Assembly: GCF_003119195.2 (NCBI RefSeq)
Contig: NZ_CP022253.1
Span: forward strand, 1,506,001-1,570,000
Reading direction: 5' to 3'
Length of the DNA: 64,000 nt
Source of the DNA: Azospirillum baldaniorum
Lineage (GTDB): Bacteria; Pseudomonadota; Alphaproteobacteria; Azospirillales; Azospirillaceae
Program-made: the position numbers and the translations under genes
Shown: one piece after another, positions 16,528 through 25,751 of the stretch
Position numbering within the stretch: the first letter of the stretch is position 1
Layout: every line of letters starts with the position of its first letter
Notes under the pieces: model-generated
Told to the model about the DNA's origin: nothing
The model's database searches: none
Seen by the model: only the letters and a program-made list of their open reading frames with translations

Positions 16528-17366
16528 CAGGCGCCGGTGACGATGCGGACGTGGATGGGCAGTGGAATCGTGCCGCCCTGGGCCTGAGCGTCGAAGCGGC
16601 GGGTCACCTCGGCGTCGAGGTCGGCGCGCTGCCCGGCGGTGAGGTCGTGCAGGCGGTGGCCGAAGCTCATCTCCAGCGTGGCGCGCCAGAAGGGCTGGCC
16701 CTGGGGGGCCTTGCGGACCGGGGTGATGTCGGTCTCGCTCACCGTGGCGAAGCCGGCGGAGCGCAGGGCCTCCGCCAGAAGGCCGGGGGCGGCGAAGCGG
16801 AACAGCGGGTCCAGGCTGCGGTCCTCGCCCAGTTGGGCGGCGACGGCGTCGCCCACCGTGTCGAACAGGGTGTTGCCGGCGCGCGGCCCCCAGACCATGA
16901 AGGCTGCCCGCCCGCCGGGGCGCAGCACGCGCCGCAGCTCGGCCAGGGCCGCCGCAACGTCGGGGACGAACATGATGCCGAAGCGGCAGGTCGCCCGGTC
17001 GAAGCTCGCCGCGGCGAAGGGCAGGGCGGTCATGTCGGCGGCGGCGAAGGCCGGGCGCAGCCCGTCGGCGATCCCCGCGGCGCGGCGCCGGGCGCCGGCC
17101 ATCATGCCGGGCACGAGGTCGCTGCCCACCACCAGCCCGTCAGGACCTGTCCGCAGCGCGGCGCTCAGCGCCGGTTCGCCGGCGCCGGAGGCGAGGTCCA
17201 GCACCCGGTCGCCCGCCGTCACCCCGGCGGCGTCCAGCAGGGGCTGGTTCAGCTTGTCGGCCAGATCGGCCATCGGGTCGGCCCAGCGGTCCCAGGCGTC
17301 GGCGCTGGCGGTCCAGCGGGCGCGCTCGGCGTCGCCGTCGATGGGGCAGGTGGACAAGTCGGGCAT
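16527..17366 (-). CDS. class I SAM-dependent methyltransferase
   Basis: A 279-residue cytoplasmic protein. The SAM-binding motif I is 'RVLDLASGAGEPALSAA' (about 55-71), with an acidic post-I strand 'VVGSDLVPGMM' and 'FDRATCRFGIMFVPD' as motif II. The pattern matches UbiE/COQ5-like and Methyltransf_11 enzymes; the substrate cannot be told. ATG 17366 is only 2 nt after the stop of the coiled-coil gene, so both are probably one transcript. A repeat element lies at its 3' end. Confidence 0.88.
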   Translation of the reverse strand: MPDLSTCPIDGDAERARWTASADAWDRWADPMADLADKLNQPLLDAAGVTAGDRVLDLASGAGEPALSAALRTGPDGLVVGSDLVPGMMAGARRRAAGIADGLRPAFAAADMTALPFAAASFDRATCRFGIMFVPDVAAALAELRRVLRPGGRAAFMVWGPRAGNTLFDTVGDAVAAQLGEDRSLDPLFRFAAPGLLAEALRSAGFATVSETDITPVRKAPQGQPFWRATLEMSFGHRLHDLTAGQRADLDAEVTRRFDAQAQGGTIPLPIHVRIVTGA

Positions 17367-17368
17367 GG

Positions 17369-17695
17369 TCAGTGGAGAAGCCTTGCGGTACCGGTGATGC
17401 GGGGGGCGGAATCGGCGTCGCGCAGCCGCTCGTTCAGCGCCGCGACCTCCTCCGCCAGCTTGCGGTTCGCCTCGGTCAGGGCTTGGACGCGGCCCTCGGC
17501 GACTTGCTGCTGGACGTTCAGGGTGGCGACGGTCTCCGCAAGCTTGCGGATTTTCTGGGACTGGCGGGCGCCGCCCTCGTTGACGCTGCGGCGGATCGAA
17601 CCGACGGCGGCGAGCACGATCACGCTGACCGTCGCACCCGTCAGTAGGGCGGCGATGGCCAGAGCCCAGACCCAATCCCCCGATGGCAGTTCCAT
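17369..17695 (-). CDS. single-pass membrane protein with coiled coil (108 aa)
   Basis: A short N-terminus is followed by one membrane span at about residues 8-32 ('WVWALAIAALLTGATVSVIVLAAVG'). A long coiled coil with heptad Leu/Val/Ala follows over residues 45-95 ('KIRKLAETVATLNVQQQVAEGRVQALTEANRKLAEEVAALNE' region). No family name applies. It immediately precedes the methyltransferase gene. The start ATG 17695 (MELPSGD) was chosen because the longer frame adds a low-complexity leader without a ribosome site. Confidence 0.7.
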   Translation of the reverse strand: MELPSGDWVWALAIAALLTGATVSVIVLAAVGSIRRSVNEGGARQSQKIRKLAETVATLNVQQQVAEGRVQALTEANRKLAEEVAALNERLRDADSAPRITGTARLLH

Positions 17696-17808
17696 GGCCG
17701 AAGCCGCCCCTGCGTTGCGTCCGGACCATCGGGAACGACCGTCCGGTGGACGAAGGGTTTCAGCATCCAATGAAATGTCGAGTGGGTCAAGCCGGGCGCC
17801 GGAACGGA

Positions 17809-17838
17809 AAAGGCCCGGCCGTTGCCGGCCGGGCCTTT
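17809..17838 (-). terminator. terminator of the 17865-18200 gene
   Basis: AAAGGCCCGGCC (17809-17820) pairs perfectly with GGCCGGGCCTTT (17827-17838) around a six-base loop. On the minus strand it follows the stop at 17865 by 26 bp and is followed by a short T run. Confidence 0.7.
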
Positions 17839-17864
17839 CGTGAGGCGATTGCTGCGCTCCGCGG

Positions 17865-18200
17865 TCAGGCGACGGTGTCGTCGACCGGGCGGGCGGCCTT
17901 GGCGCGCATGTCCTTCAGGTGATCGCCGAAGGCACGCAGGACCGGCATGATCCGCTGCATCTGGTCCGACGTGACGTGGGCGTCGGTCTTCAGGACGATG
18001 GTCGGCGCCTCCGACATCAGGCGCTTGGAGCGCATCGGACCGACCTTGTCGTCCATGAACATGGACAGCCCCATCAGAATGCCGAGCGTCACGTCATCGG
18101 GCGCCTTGGGCAGAGCCAGCACGTCGTGCAGCTCGTTGAGGAGGGTGTAGGCGACGATGGACGTGCGTTCGATGGTGTCAACGTCGGCGGCCATGGACAT
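17865..18200 (-). CDS. conserved-looking hypothetical protein (111 aa)
   Basis: I do not recognise a family. The protein is all-helical by composition, cytoplasmic, with 'SIVAYTLLNELHDVLAL', 'DDVTLGILMGLSMFMDDKVG' and a basic 'LRAFGDHLKDMRAKAA' end. The start at ATG 18200 has AAGGA 8 bp upstream; ATG 18194 is an alternative. It has its own terminator and a 150-bp AT-richer leader, so it is a single-gene unit. Codon use matches the host. Confidence 0.65.
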   Translation of the reverse strand: MSMAADVDTIERTSIVAYTLLNELHDVLALPKAPDDVTLGILMGLSMFMDDKVGPMRSKRLMSEAPTIVLKTDAHVTSDQMQRIMPVLRAFGDHLKDMRAKAARPVDDTVA

Positions 18201-18350
18201 CGGCGTAATCCTTGAGGCGCTGAAAGTGTGCGATATGGCCGAAGGTTAGCGCTTGGATCGTAACCAAACTGTTAACCATCCCTCACCCGAGTCGCCACGA
18301 GTCGCTTTTTTCGAGTCGCAATCCCCGGTCGCCGAATCAGGGGAGTCGAC

Positions 18351-19313
18351 TCATGCCTCCGCGTGAACCGACGTGCCGGTCATGGCCCGCTCCACCCGCT
18401 CGATGGCGGCCATCACCGCGTCCGGGCGGGCGTGCTGCGGCATGTGCCCGGTTTCCGCCAGCAGATGCAGCGTCGATCCGGCCACCGCGTTGTGAAGCTG
18501 CACCGCGTGGGCGTGGGGATCGACGATGCGGTCCTCCCGTCCCGCGACGACCGCCATCGGGCAGCGGATCTCGGAATAACGGGGGGCCATCGCCGCCACG
18601 CCGGGAATCAAAGCGGCGAGTTGAGCGGCGGCGGCCTCCAGCTGCGTCGGGCGCAGCAGAAGGTCGGGAGGCAGTTCGTTGTAGCTGGGCGGCACGGGGT
18701 TCGGCTCAAAGATGCGGCGCATCATCGCCGGCAGGATCAGCCGGTCCAGCGGCGGCAGGACGGTGTGGCTGAGCAGTGGCCCGACCGCCGGAATGGCCGG
18801 TCCCATCATGGGGAGGAAGTCGAGCCGCGGGGTCGGGTGGGTGAAGGCCGACAGGATGACCAGACCGCCGATCTCCTCCGGGAAATCCAGCGCCCAGGCG
18901 AGCGCCACCGCCCCGGCCAGCGAATGGCCGACGACGATGGGGCGCTCCAGCCCCAGCTTGCGGGTCGCGGCGCGCAGCAGCGCGGCTTGGGCGGCGGGAC
19001 CGGCGTCGCGTCGCGGCGTCGCCTCGCTGTAGCCATGGCCGGGCCGGTCGAAGCAGACGCAGCGCCGGTGCCGGGCCGCCTCGTCCAGAAGGCTCAGCGC
19101 CCAGTCGTCGGCGGTGGTGCCGTTGCCGTGCAGGAACACCACGGGGGGCGACGCGCTGTCCTTCCCATGGTCGAGATAGTGCAGGCGGGTGCCCCCGACG
19201 CTCATGAAATGGCCGGTCGGCGGGTGCTGCTGCTCCGCCCGGTTGGTGCGGCGGCGGGTGTCCAGCCACAGGCCGGCCAGCAAACCGGCCGCGAGAGCCA
19301 AGCTGCCGCGCAT
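18351..19313 (-). CDS. alpha/beta hydrolase, membrane-anchored
   Basis: A 320-residue serine hydrolase of the alpha/beta fold. The oxyanion block 'VVFLHGNGTTADDW', the nucleophile elbow 'VVGHSLAGAVAL' (G-H-S-L-A-G), a late acidic residue in 'VVAGREDRIVDP' and the catalytic His in 'AETGHMPQHARPD' are all present. The N-terminus 'MRGSLALAAGLLAGLWLDTRRR' looks like a signal anchor. The start ATG 19313 follows GGAGGG with a 7-bp gap; a frame open to 19484 is probably not coding. The substrate is unknown; haloperoxidase/esterase-like relatives are common. Confidence 0.85.
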   Translation of the reverse strand: MRGSLALAAGLLAGLWLDTRRRTNRAEQQHPPTGHFMSVGGTRLHYLDHGKDSASPPVVFLHGNGTTADDWALSLLDEAARHRRCVCFDRPGHGYSEATPRRDAGPAAQAALLRAATRKLGLERPIVVGHSLAGAVALAWALDFPEEIGGLVILSAFTHPTPRLDFLPMMGPAIPAVGPLLSHTVLPPLDRLILPAMMRRIFEPNPVPPSYNELPPDLLLRPTQLEAAAAQLAALIPGVAAMAPRYSEIRCPMAVVAGREDRIVDPHAHAVQLHNAVAGSTLHLLAETGHMPQHARPDAVMAAIERVERAMTGTSVHAEA

Positions 19314-19596
19314 CAGCGGACCCTCCGAGGGCATGCTTGCGATTTGGCGGAACGGCGTGTGGAATGCGGCATGGTCGGGCTCCTCCGGATTGCAGGTGCA
19401 GGCTGCGGGGACAGGGGTGCAACAGGAGGTGGACGGGGCCGTTCCGACGCGCAGGGCCGCCATGTCCCAACATTGTTTCCACAAATTAAACTAAAATCTT
19501 ATCATTCTTGCGACAGAAGGACGGGGTAACCGTCCACCGTTCGGAATTGGATCGACGCCATACCATGATGGTTTTTTCCAAAGCGGGAGTATCGCG

Positions 19597-20142
19597 ATGA
19601 GCGCCACCGCCAAGCAGCAGCCGACCCCAGCCGTGCCGGAGAGAGCCACGCCGGACAGCACCGCCCCGGCGGGCGCGTCGTTGCCCGCCGTCTATACCGA
19701 CCTTGGCCGCATCATCGAGAGCATGACCCGGCGTTTCCTGGACGTGCTGCGGATGGAGCTGGCGCGGATCGGGATCGACGACCTCAGCCCCGGCCAGGCC
19801 CTGATGCTGATCAACATCGGCGGCGAGGAGCTGTCGGTGCGCGACCTGCTGGAGCGCGGCTACTATCTCGGCTCCAACGCCTCCTACAACCTGAAGCATC
19901 TGGTGGAGGCGGGCTATGTCGACCGCTCCGCCTCGCAGCGCGACCGGCGCACGGCGCGGCTCCGCCTGTCGGAGCGCGGCCTGAAGCTGTGCGAGGCGCT
20001 ACGCGGGCTGGAAGCCGTGCGGGGCGAGGCGCTGATCCGCACCGACGAGGAAGCCGCCGATCTGGAGACGACTTACCGCACGTTGCGCCGTTTGGAACGG
20101 GCGTGGAGCGATCTGATCCGCTACGATACGCCGGAGTACTGA
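19597..20142 (+). CDS. MarR-family transcriptional regulator
   Basis: A 181-residue winged-helix protein. After a ~35-residue disordered leader come the dimerisation helix ('SMTRRFLDVLRMELARIG'), the HTH ('ELSVRDLLERGYYLGSNASYNLKHLVEAGYVDRS') and the wing ('SQRDRRTARLRLSERG'). The layout resembles the LdtR-like MarR group of alphaproteobacteria, which control envelope or stress genes. The DUF2336 gene starts 31 bp downstream on the same strand and may be co-transcribed. Confidence 0.85.
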   Translation: MSATAKQQPTPAVPERATPDSTAPAGASLPAVYTDLGRIIESMTRRFLDVLRMELARIGIDDLSPGQALMLINIGGEELSVRDLLERGYYLGSNASYNLKHLVEAGYVDRSASQRDRRTARLRLSERGLKLCEALRGLEAVRGEALIRTDEEAADLETTYRTLRRLERAWSDLIRYDTPEY

Positions 20143-20173
20143 TCCCGAGCGTCCGTTCCGGAAGACCCAGCGC

Positions 20174-21343
20174 ATGTCACAGCGGTCCCTGAGCCAGAAG
20201 GATGTCGAGCGCCTGCTGGCCGCGCCCGACGCCCAGGCGCGCATCGACACCATGACCCATCTGGTGCGCGACCTGGAGGCGGGGGACCTCGCCGAGGCGG
20301 AGCGGGCGCTGGCCATGGACATCCTGCAGCGCTTCGCCGCCGACGCGGTGACCGCCGTGCGCGAGGCGGTGGCGTGGCAGATCCACAACTCCTCCCTGCT
20401 GACGGAGGGGCTGGCGGAGAAGCTGGCCCGCGACGTCGACCGGGTGGCCTTCCCCATCCTGCGCCACGCGGAGAAGCTGAGCGAAGGCTTGCTCCTGGAC
20501 ATCCTGCGCGAACGGCGCCCGGCGAAGGAACTGGCCATAGCCGGGCGCCGCTCCGTCTCGCCCGTGGTGTCCGACGCGCTGGTGCGCAACGGCAACGTCA
20601 TCGTCATCACGGAGCTTCTGCGCAACCGGGGCGCCGTCATCCCGGAGCCGTCCCTGCACAGCGTGCTCGACCGCTGGGGCGGCGTCGCCACGGTGAACGA
20701 GGCCATGGCGGCACGGCCCGACCTGTCGGCGGCGGTGGTGGAGAAGCTGATCCTCTTCGTGTCGGAGGAGATCCGCAACCGGCTGATCCGCAGCCATCGC
20801 CTCAACCCCCGCCTGATCGGCATCCTGGTGGAGCGGGCGCGGGAGGCGGTGACTCTGCTCCTCCTGAAGCCGCTGACCCCGCGCGAGGCGGACGTGGAGC
20901 TTCTCGCCCGGCATCTGCTGATCCGCGGGCGGCTGTCGGCGCCGCTGCTCTTCCGCGCGCTGTGCGCCGGGGAGATCGCGCTCTTCGACGCCGGGATCGC
21001 GGTGCGCGCCAACCTGCCGCCGGAGAACGCCCGTCAGCTCGCCTGGGACGGCGGGCCGCACGCGCTGAAGGGGCTGTTCGCCAAGGCGGGCCTGTCCTTC
21101 ACCCTGCTGAAGCCCTTCCGCGTCGCCATCGCGGTGGCGAAGGCGCTGGACTACCGCGGCGGTGACGAGGGGCGCGAGCGCTTCCAAACGGAGGCCATCG
21201 CCACCCTGTTCGACGCCTGCGGCAACAGCCAGGACCGGGAGATCGACGACCTGCTGCTGCAACTGTTCGACCAGACCTCGGCGGAGGTGATCGAAAAGGC
21301 GCTGGAGCAGGCGGGGATGCCCTTCTCTCCGCTGAACAGCTGA
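20174..21343 (+). CDS. DUF2336 domain protein
   Basis: A 389-residue, all-helical protein matching the DUF2336 family, which is common in Rhodospirillales and of unknown function. The N-terminal ~220 residues are made of HEAT-like helix pairs ('RIDTMTHLVRDLEAGDLAEAERALAMDILQRFAADAVTAVREAVAWQIHNSS'-type repeats). The C-terminal part (230-389) is less repetitive, with 'GLSFTLLKPFRVAIAVAKALDYRGGDEGRERFQTEA'-like helices, described here only in outline. It ends one base before the stop of the convergent MscS gene. Role unknown; family members are often near signalling genes. Confidence 0.82.
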   Translation: MSQRSLSQKDVERLLAAPDAQARIDTMTHLVRDLEAGDLAEAERALAMDILQRFAADAVTAVREAVAWQIHNSSLLTEGLAEKLARDVDRVAFPILRHAEKLSEGLLLDILRERRPAKELAIAGRRSVSPVVSDALVRNGNVIVITELLRNRGAVIPEPSLHSVLDRWGGVATVNEAMAARPDLSAAVVEKLILFVSEEIRNRLIRSHRLNPRLIGILVERAREAVTLLLLKPLTPREADVELLARHLLIRGRLSAPLLFRALCAGEIALFDAGIAVRANLPPENARQLAWDGGPHALKGLFAKAGLSFTLLKPFRVAIAVAKALDYRGGDEGRERFQTEAIATLFDACGNSQDREIDDLLLQLFDQTSAEVIEKALEQAGMPFSPLNS

Positions 21344-21344
21344 G

Positions 21345-22811
21345 TCACAGGCTGAAGAACGTCTTCAGCCGGGCCAACAGGTCATGCTCGGTCGTCGTCT
21401 GGGTTACGGCGGCGGGGGCGCTGGCGCGGCGGTGGGCGTCGTTGCGGCGCTGGCGCAGGCCCATCAGGTCGGCCAGCCGGGCGGCCAACTCCGGACGGCG
21501 GCGCAGGACGGGATCGAGCGCCTCCTTGTCCAGCTCGTAGACCACGGCGTCGGTGTTGGCGATCACCGACGCGCTGCGCGGCTGGCCGGTCAGCAGCGAC
21601 ATTTCTCCGAACACATCGCCCGGCCCCATGTGGTCGAGCAGGAGCGTCCGCCCTCCGAAGGCCCCGCGCACGTCCAGCGCGCCCTCGGCCACCAGGAAGA
21701 GGGAGGTCCCGGTCTCGTCCTGGCGGACCACCGCCTCCCCGGCGGCGACATGGCGCAGATGCATGCCGGAGGCCAGTTCGTCGATCTCCTCAGGGCGGAA
21801 GGCGGCGAACAGGTCCACGTGGGACAGCAGGTCCCGCCCCAGCCCCAGCGCCGAACAGGGCGGCGGGCGGTTGCTGCGGCGGCGCATCTCCTGCTTGGGG
21901 CTGGCCGGTTCCAGCCCGGCGCGGGCCAGATGCTCCAGGATGGTGGTCGCCACGGCGTCGCGGGTCGCGGCCAGCCGGGAATAGTCCGCCACCCAGAATC
22001 GCGCCTGATAGGTGACGCCGTTCAGCGTGATCGCGTCCACCACCACGTCGGGCCGCGGCTCGGTGGGGACGGCGTCGCAGCAGACGATGGCCGACAGGAT
22101 GATCCGCTTGGCGCGGGCCACCGGCACCTCGGCGTCGAGGGTCACCGGCACGCCGGCGCGGAAGCCGCTGCCGGGCTGGCTGTAGTTGGTGATGCGGTTG
22201 CCCGCGGCCAGCCCGTTCGGCACCACCAGCGCCGTGCCGTCCAGAGTGACCAGCCGGGTGGCCCGCCAGTTGATCTCGTCCACCCGCCCGGTGACGCCGG
22301 GGGTCAGCTCCACCCAGTCGCCGATGCGGTAGGGATGCTCGACGTTCAGAGCGATGCCGGAAAAGATGTCGGCGATCATGTTGCGCAGCGCGAAGCCCAG
22401 CACCGCGAACACCACGCCGGAGGTGGCGACCAGCCCGGTCACCGGCTGCCCCAGCACGAAGGCCAGGATGCCGAGCACCGCCAGCCCGTAGAGCAGCGCG
22501 CGCAGCAGGTCGGTCAGCAGGCGCGGCATCGGCGTGGCGCGGGCGTTGCGCGCCACCACGAGGTCGATGACCCGCGACCCCAGCCACGCCGCCCCCAGCC
22601 ACGCCACGGCGGCGAGCAGCGAGGCCAGCGCATCCGCCACCATGGCACCCGCGATGGGGGCGATGTGACCGGACAGCCAGGGACGCTGCCCCGCCAGACC
22701 GGCCGCCCCGAGAGTCAGCAGCGCCGGGGCCAGCAGGTGGCGCAAACCGAGGCGCGGCGGCGCGCCGGTGGGGCCGATGGGAAGCGGGGCGAGGCGGGAT
22801 GAATCGGGCAT
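21345..22811 (-). CDS. MscS-type mechanosensitive channel with cyclic-nucleotide-binding domain
   Basis: A 488-residue channel. Spans lie at about residues 30-50, 65-90 and 100-150, with the MscS pore helix and beta domain following ('GFALRNMIADIFSGIALNVEHPYRIGDWVEL', 'INWRATRLVTLDGTALVVPNG'). Residues ~330-450 form a CNBD ('GEAVVRQDETGTSLFLVAEGALDVRG', 'GPGDVFGEMSLLTGQPRSASVIANTDAVVYEL'), including the phosphate-binding cassette 'FGEMSLLTGQPRSA'. This is the bCNG architecture; many members are ligand- rather than tension-gated. AGGAGG lies ~12 bp before the ATG. A nucleotide cyclase gene 6 kb away could supply its ligand. Confidence 0.92.
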   Translation of the reverse strand: MPDSSRLAPLPIGPTGAPPRLGLRHLLAPALLTLGAAGLAGQRPWLSGHIAPIAGAMVADALASLLAAVAWLGAAWLGSRVIDLVVARNARATPMPRLLTDLLRALLYGLAVLGILAFVLGQPVTGLVATSGVVFAVLGFALRNMIADIFSGIALNVEHPYRIGDWVELTPGVTGRVDEINWRATRLVTLDGTALVVPNGLAAGNRITNYSQPGSGFRAGVPVTLDAEVPVARAKRIILSAIVCCDAVPTEPRPDVVVDAITLNGVTYQARFWVADYSRLAATRDAVATTILEHLARAGLEPASPKQEMRRRSNRPPPCSALGLGRDLLSHVDLFAAFRPEEIDELASGMHLRHVAAGEAVVRQDETGTSLFLVAEGALDVRGAFGGRTLLLDHMGPGDVFGEMSLLTGQPRSASVIANTDAVVYELDKEALDPVLRRRPELAARLADLMGLRQRRNDAHRRASAPAAVTQTTTEHDLLARLKTFFSL

Positions 22812-23056
22812 GCGGGACCGGCAACCTCCTGCCCCGTGACCTTCGCACCGCGGGCGGAACCGTCAAGCCCAAAATAGGAATAGGCGAAGCGGCCCCGGTC
22901 TTCGCGCAAAATGGGGTGGTTGGGGAATGCCTTCGCTCCTTAATATTCGGAGGGTGGAGAGAGAAAGGATGAGGTCCGAAAAACCGCGAACATTGTCCGC
23001 CCACCAAGCATAAGATTGAAATTCCCAAAGAGAAGAGCCAGAAGAGCGAGGTGTCC

Positions 23057-23506
23057 ATGCCTCATGCCGCCATGATCGTGGCGGCCGCGCTGCTCCTGTT
23101 GCCGGGCGCGGCGTCGGCCCAAAGCGCGAACGCTCAAAGCACGAATGGACGGGTGAAGGCGCCGGAAGGGGCGCGCGCCTACATCATGTGGCCGTCCAAC
23201 GGCACCACCATCTCCGGCGGAAAGCTGTGGGTCCGCATGGGCTTGCAGAACATGGGCATCGCCCCGGCGGGCATCCGCAAGGAGGACACCGGGCACCACC
23301 ATCTGCTGGTGGACAGCGATCTCGCCACCTACGACGAACCCATCCCGAACACCAAGCAGTCGCTGCATTTCGGCGGTGGCCAGACGGAGGTGCGGCTGGA
23401 GCTGCCGCCGGGTCGGCACACGCTCCAGATGATCCTGGGCGACGCGGACCATGTGCCGCACGACCCGCCGATCATGTCGCAGAAGGTCACCATCATCGTC
23501 CCTTAA
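23057..23506 (+). CDS. secreted DUF4399 protein, copy A
   Basis: A 149-residue protein with a Sec signal peptide (about 1-22, ending ASA-QS). A DUF4399 domain follows: 'YIMWPSNGTTISGGKLWVRMGLQNMGIAPAG', the His-rich 'GHHHLLVD' and 'LELPPGRHTLQMILGDADHVPHDPP'. Function of the family is unknown; the conserved histidines could bind metal. Residues just after the signal are a 5-residue tandem repeat (AQSAN/AQSTN). The start ATG 23057 has GCGAGG upstream; GTG 23051 is possible. A second copy follows 40 bp downstream, so this is a tandem duplication in one operon. Confidence 0.88.
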   Translation: MPHAAMIVAAALLLLPGAASAQSANAQSTNGRVKAPEGARAYIMWPSNGTTISGGKLWVRMGLQNMGIAPAGIRKEDTGHHHLLVDSDLATYDEPIPNTKQSLHFGGGQTEVRLELPPGRHTLQMILGDADHVPHDPPIMSQKVTIIVP

Positions 23507-23546
23507 GGGCATCGCCCCTCAACGGGAGCGCGACAGGGAGGAAGTC

Positions 23547-24125
23547 ATGATGCGCACCGCCGCCGTCCCGGTCCTTCTGGCCGTCCTGCTCGCCGCCGGG
23601 CCGCTGGCCGCGCAATCGTCGCCGGAAGCCGACCCGCTCGACAAGCCGCTGTCCGACACCACCAACACCCCGCAGCCGGCCAGCCCAGGGCACGAGCATG
23701 AAAGCACGCCCTCGACCCCCGATGCGGCGAAGTCCGGACGGACGGCGGCGCCGAAGGACGTCTATATCTACGTCGGCTGGCCCAACGACGGCGAGGTGGT
23801 CAGGGGCCGCTTCAAGGTGTGGTTCGGCCTGCGCAACTTCGGCGTCGCTCCGGCGGGCGTGCGAAAGGACAACACCGGCCACCATCACCTGCTGGTGGAC
23901 ACCGACCTGCCGCCGATGGACGAGCCGATCCCCAACAACCGCAACTACATCCATTTCGGCAAGGGACAGACGGAAACCTATCTGGAGCTGCCGCCGGGGC
24001 GGCACACGCTCCAGCTTCTGATGGGCGATGCGGAGCACATCCCGCACGACCCGCCGATCCTGTCCAAGAAGATCACCATCACCGTGCGTCCGGGCGGCGA
24101 CAGCACACGCGTGTCGGTCCGCTGA
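23547..24125 (+). CDS. secreted DUF4399 protein, copy B
   Basis: A 192-residue paralogue of the preceding gene. It has a signal peptide (about 1-21, ending PLAA-QS), then a ~45-residue Pro/Ser/Thr-rich linker, then the same DUF4399 core ('YIYVGWPNDGEVVRGRFKVWFGLRNFGVAPAG', 'GHHHLLVDTDLPPMDEPIPNN', 'LELPPGRHTLQLLMGDAEHIPHDPP'). GGGAGG lies before the ATG pair at 23547/23550. It ends 45 bp before the CsgG-like lipoprotein gene. The long linker suggests a cell-wall or surface location different from copy A. Confidence 0.88.
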   Translation: MMRTAAVPVLLAVLLAAGPLAAQSSPEADPLDKPLSDTTNTPQPASPGHEHESTPSTPDAAKSGRTAAPKDVYIYVGWPNDGEVVRGRFKVWFGLRNFGVAPAGVRKDNTGHHHLLVDTDLPPMDEPIPNNRNYIHFGKGQTETYLELPPGRHTLQLLMGDAEHIPHDPPILSKKITITVRPGGDSTRVSVR

Positions 24126-24170
24126 TCTGGCCCGCTGATCCAGTCCGCTGAACGTCCAGGGAGTGAGGCC

Positions 24171-25751
24171 ATGGCATTTGAGGCGACGGGAGTTGTCGGG
24201 CGCACCGGTTTCGCGAGAGTGGCGGCGGTCGCATTGCTCCTGCTCCTCGGGGCCTGCGTCACCTCGGGCGAACAGGCGACCGTGGTCCAGAAGCCGAAGA
24301 CCCCGCCCGTGCGCACCGTGTCCAACTTCAGCGAGGCGCTGCGCTGCATGGACACGCTGATGTGGAACCATGGCAAGCGCGACATCTTCATCACCTCCAA
24401 CGGCATCCCCGACGCCACGGGCCGGGTGGCCGGCGGCACCAAGGAGATGCTGATCACCGCCGTGTCGCGCATGTCGGAGCGGTCGAACGCCTTCCGCTTC
24501 GTCGATTTCGAGCCGACGCTGGACGACGTGAACGCGCTCTACTGGATGATCGGGGTGCAGCCCAACTTCCGCGCGCCGTCCTACTACGTGCGCGGGGCCA
24601 TCACCCAACTCGACGACAATGTGGTGAGCGAGGCGGCCAGCGCCGGCATCTCCCTGCCGACCTTCGACCTCGGCATCTCCGCCGATCAGGTGATGTCGGT
24701 GATCTCGGTGGATTTGAACATCGGGGAGTTGGCGACGCGCCAGATCATCCCCGGCCTGTCGGCCAGCAATTCGCTCGCCATCATCTCGTCGGGCAAAGGG
24801 GCGGATGCCGGGGCGGTGATCGGCAAGGCCGGCCTCTCCTTCAACGTTTCGCTCAACAAGTCCGAGGGGCTGCATCAGGCAGTGCGCACGCTGATCGAAC
24901 TCAGCACGATCGAGGTGCTGGGCAAGATGACCCGCACCCCCTACTGGCAATGTTTGGGGATCGACCAGACCAACCCGGCCTTCGCCGGCCAGGCGCGCGA
25001 CTGGTTCGACGGCATGGCGCCTTCGCAGCGCGTCGCCTACGTCCAGCGCGTCCTGCTGGCCGAGGGCTATTACGACGGCTCGGACAGCGGCCAGCTCGAC
25101 GAGCGCACCCGCGACGCGATTTCCCGCTATCAGGCGGACAACGACCTGATCGCCACGGGGCGCATCGACTTCGACCTCTACCAGCGCATGCTGGCCCAGC
25201 CCAGCGGCCAGAAGGGGCCGGGGGCGCCGCGCCTGCAATCGGTGTCGAACGCGGGCGGGGAGGGGTTGCCCCGCGCAACGCCGGCACCGGCCGGGGCGCC
25301 GCCTGATCTGGTCCTCAGTTCCGACCGCGGGCCGCAGCCGCGCTACCGTGCCGGGGAGGCGCTGGTGGTCAAGGTGCAGCCGACGGCCAACGGCTTCGTC
25401 TACTGCTACTACCAGGACGCCGCCGGGTCGGTGGCCCGCATCTTCCCCAACCGCTTCCAGCCCGACAGCTTCGTCCAGGCCAACCAGCAGGTGGAAGTCC
25501 CGCCGGGAGCGCAGAAGCCCTTCAACCTGCGCATGGACCGTCCCGGCGCCTCCGAGACCATCGCCTGCGTGGTCTCCCCCGACGAACTCGGTACGCGCAT
25601 CGCCGACCGCTACAAGACCGAGGACCTTCAGCCCATCCCCGGCGCGACGCTGGCGGACGTGGTGGGCGCCTACGGCAGCATCCAGGGCACCAACGTGCGC
25701 AGCCGGCAGATGGCCGTGCAGGTTCTGCCCGCCGTGTCGGCTCAACGTTAG
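24171..25751 (+). CDS. CsgG-like lipoprotein with peptidoglycan-binding-like and DUF4384 domains
   Basis: A 526-residue lipoprotein; the lipobox is 'LLLLLGAC' with Cys at about residue 29. Residues 50-265 resemble CsgG/HfaB outer-membrane secretion channels ('EMLITAVSRMSERSNAFRFVDFE', 'YYVRGAITQLDDNVVSE', 'SVDLNIGELATRQI', 'LHQAVRTLIELSTIEVLGKM'). Residues 280-345 look like a PG_binding_1 helix bundle ('AEGYYDGSDSGQLDERTRDAISRYQ'). Residues ~385-480 are a DUF4384 domain ('YRAGEALVVKVQPTANGFVYCYY', 'IFPNRFQPDSFVQ'). The order suggests an outer-membrane pore that also touches the cell wall. It is upstream of an OmpA-like gene and a small secreted protein on the same strand. Confidence 0.82.
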   Translation: MAFEATGVVGRTGFARVAAVALLLLLGACVTSGEQATVVQKPKTPPVRTVSNFSEALRCMDTLMWNHGKRDIFITSNGIPDATGRVAGGTKEMLITAVSRMSERSNAFRFVDFEPTLDDVNALYWMIGVQPNFRAPSYYVRGAITQLDDNVVSEAASAGISLPTFDLGISADQVMSVISVDLNIGELATRQIIPGLSASNSLAIISSGKGADAGAVIGKAGLSFNVSLNKSEGLHQAVRTLIELSTIEVLGKMTRTPYWQCLGIDQTNPAFAGQARDWFDGMAPSQRVAYVQRVLLAEGYYDGSDSGQLDERTRDAISRYQADNDLIATGRIDFDLYQRMLAQPSGQKGPGAPRLQSVSNAGGEGLPRATPAPAGAPPDLVLSSDRGPQPRYRAGEALVVKVQPTANGFVYCYYQDAAGSVARIFPNRFQPDSFVQANQQVEVPPGAQKPFNLRMDRPGASETIACVVSPDELGTRIADRYKTEDLQPIPGATLADVVGAYGSIQGTNVRSRQMAVQVLPAVSAQR

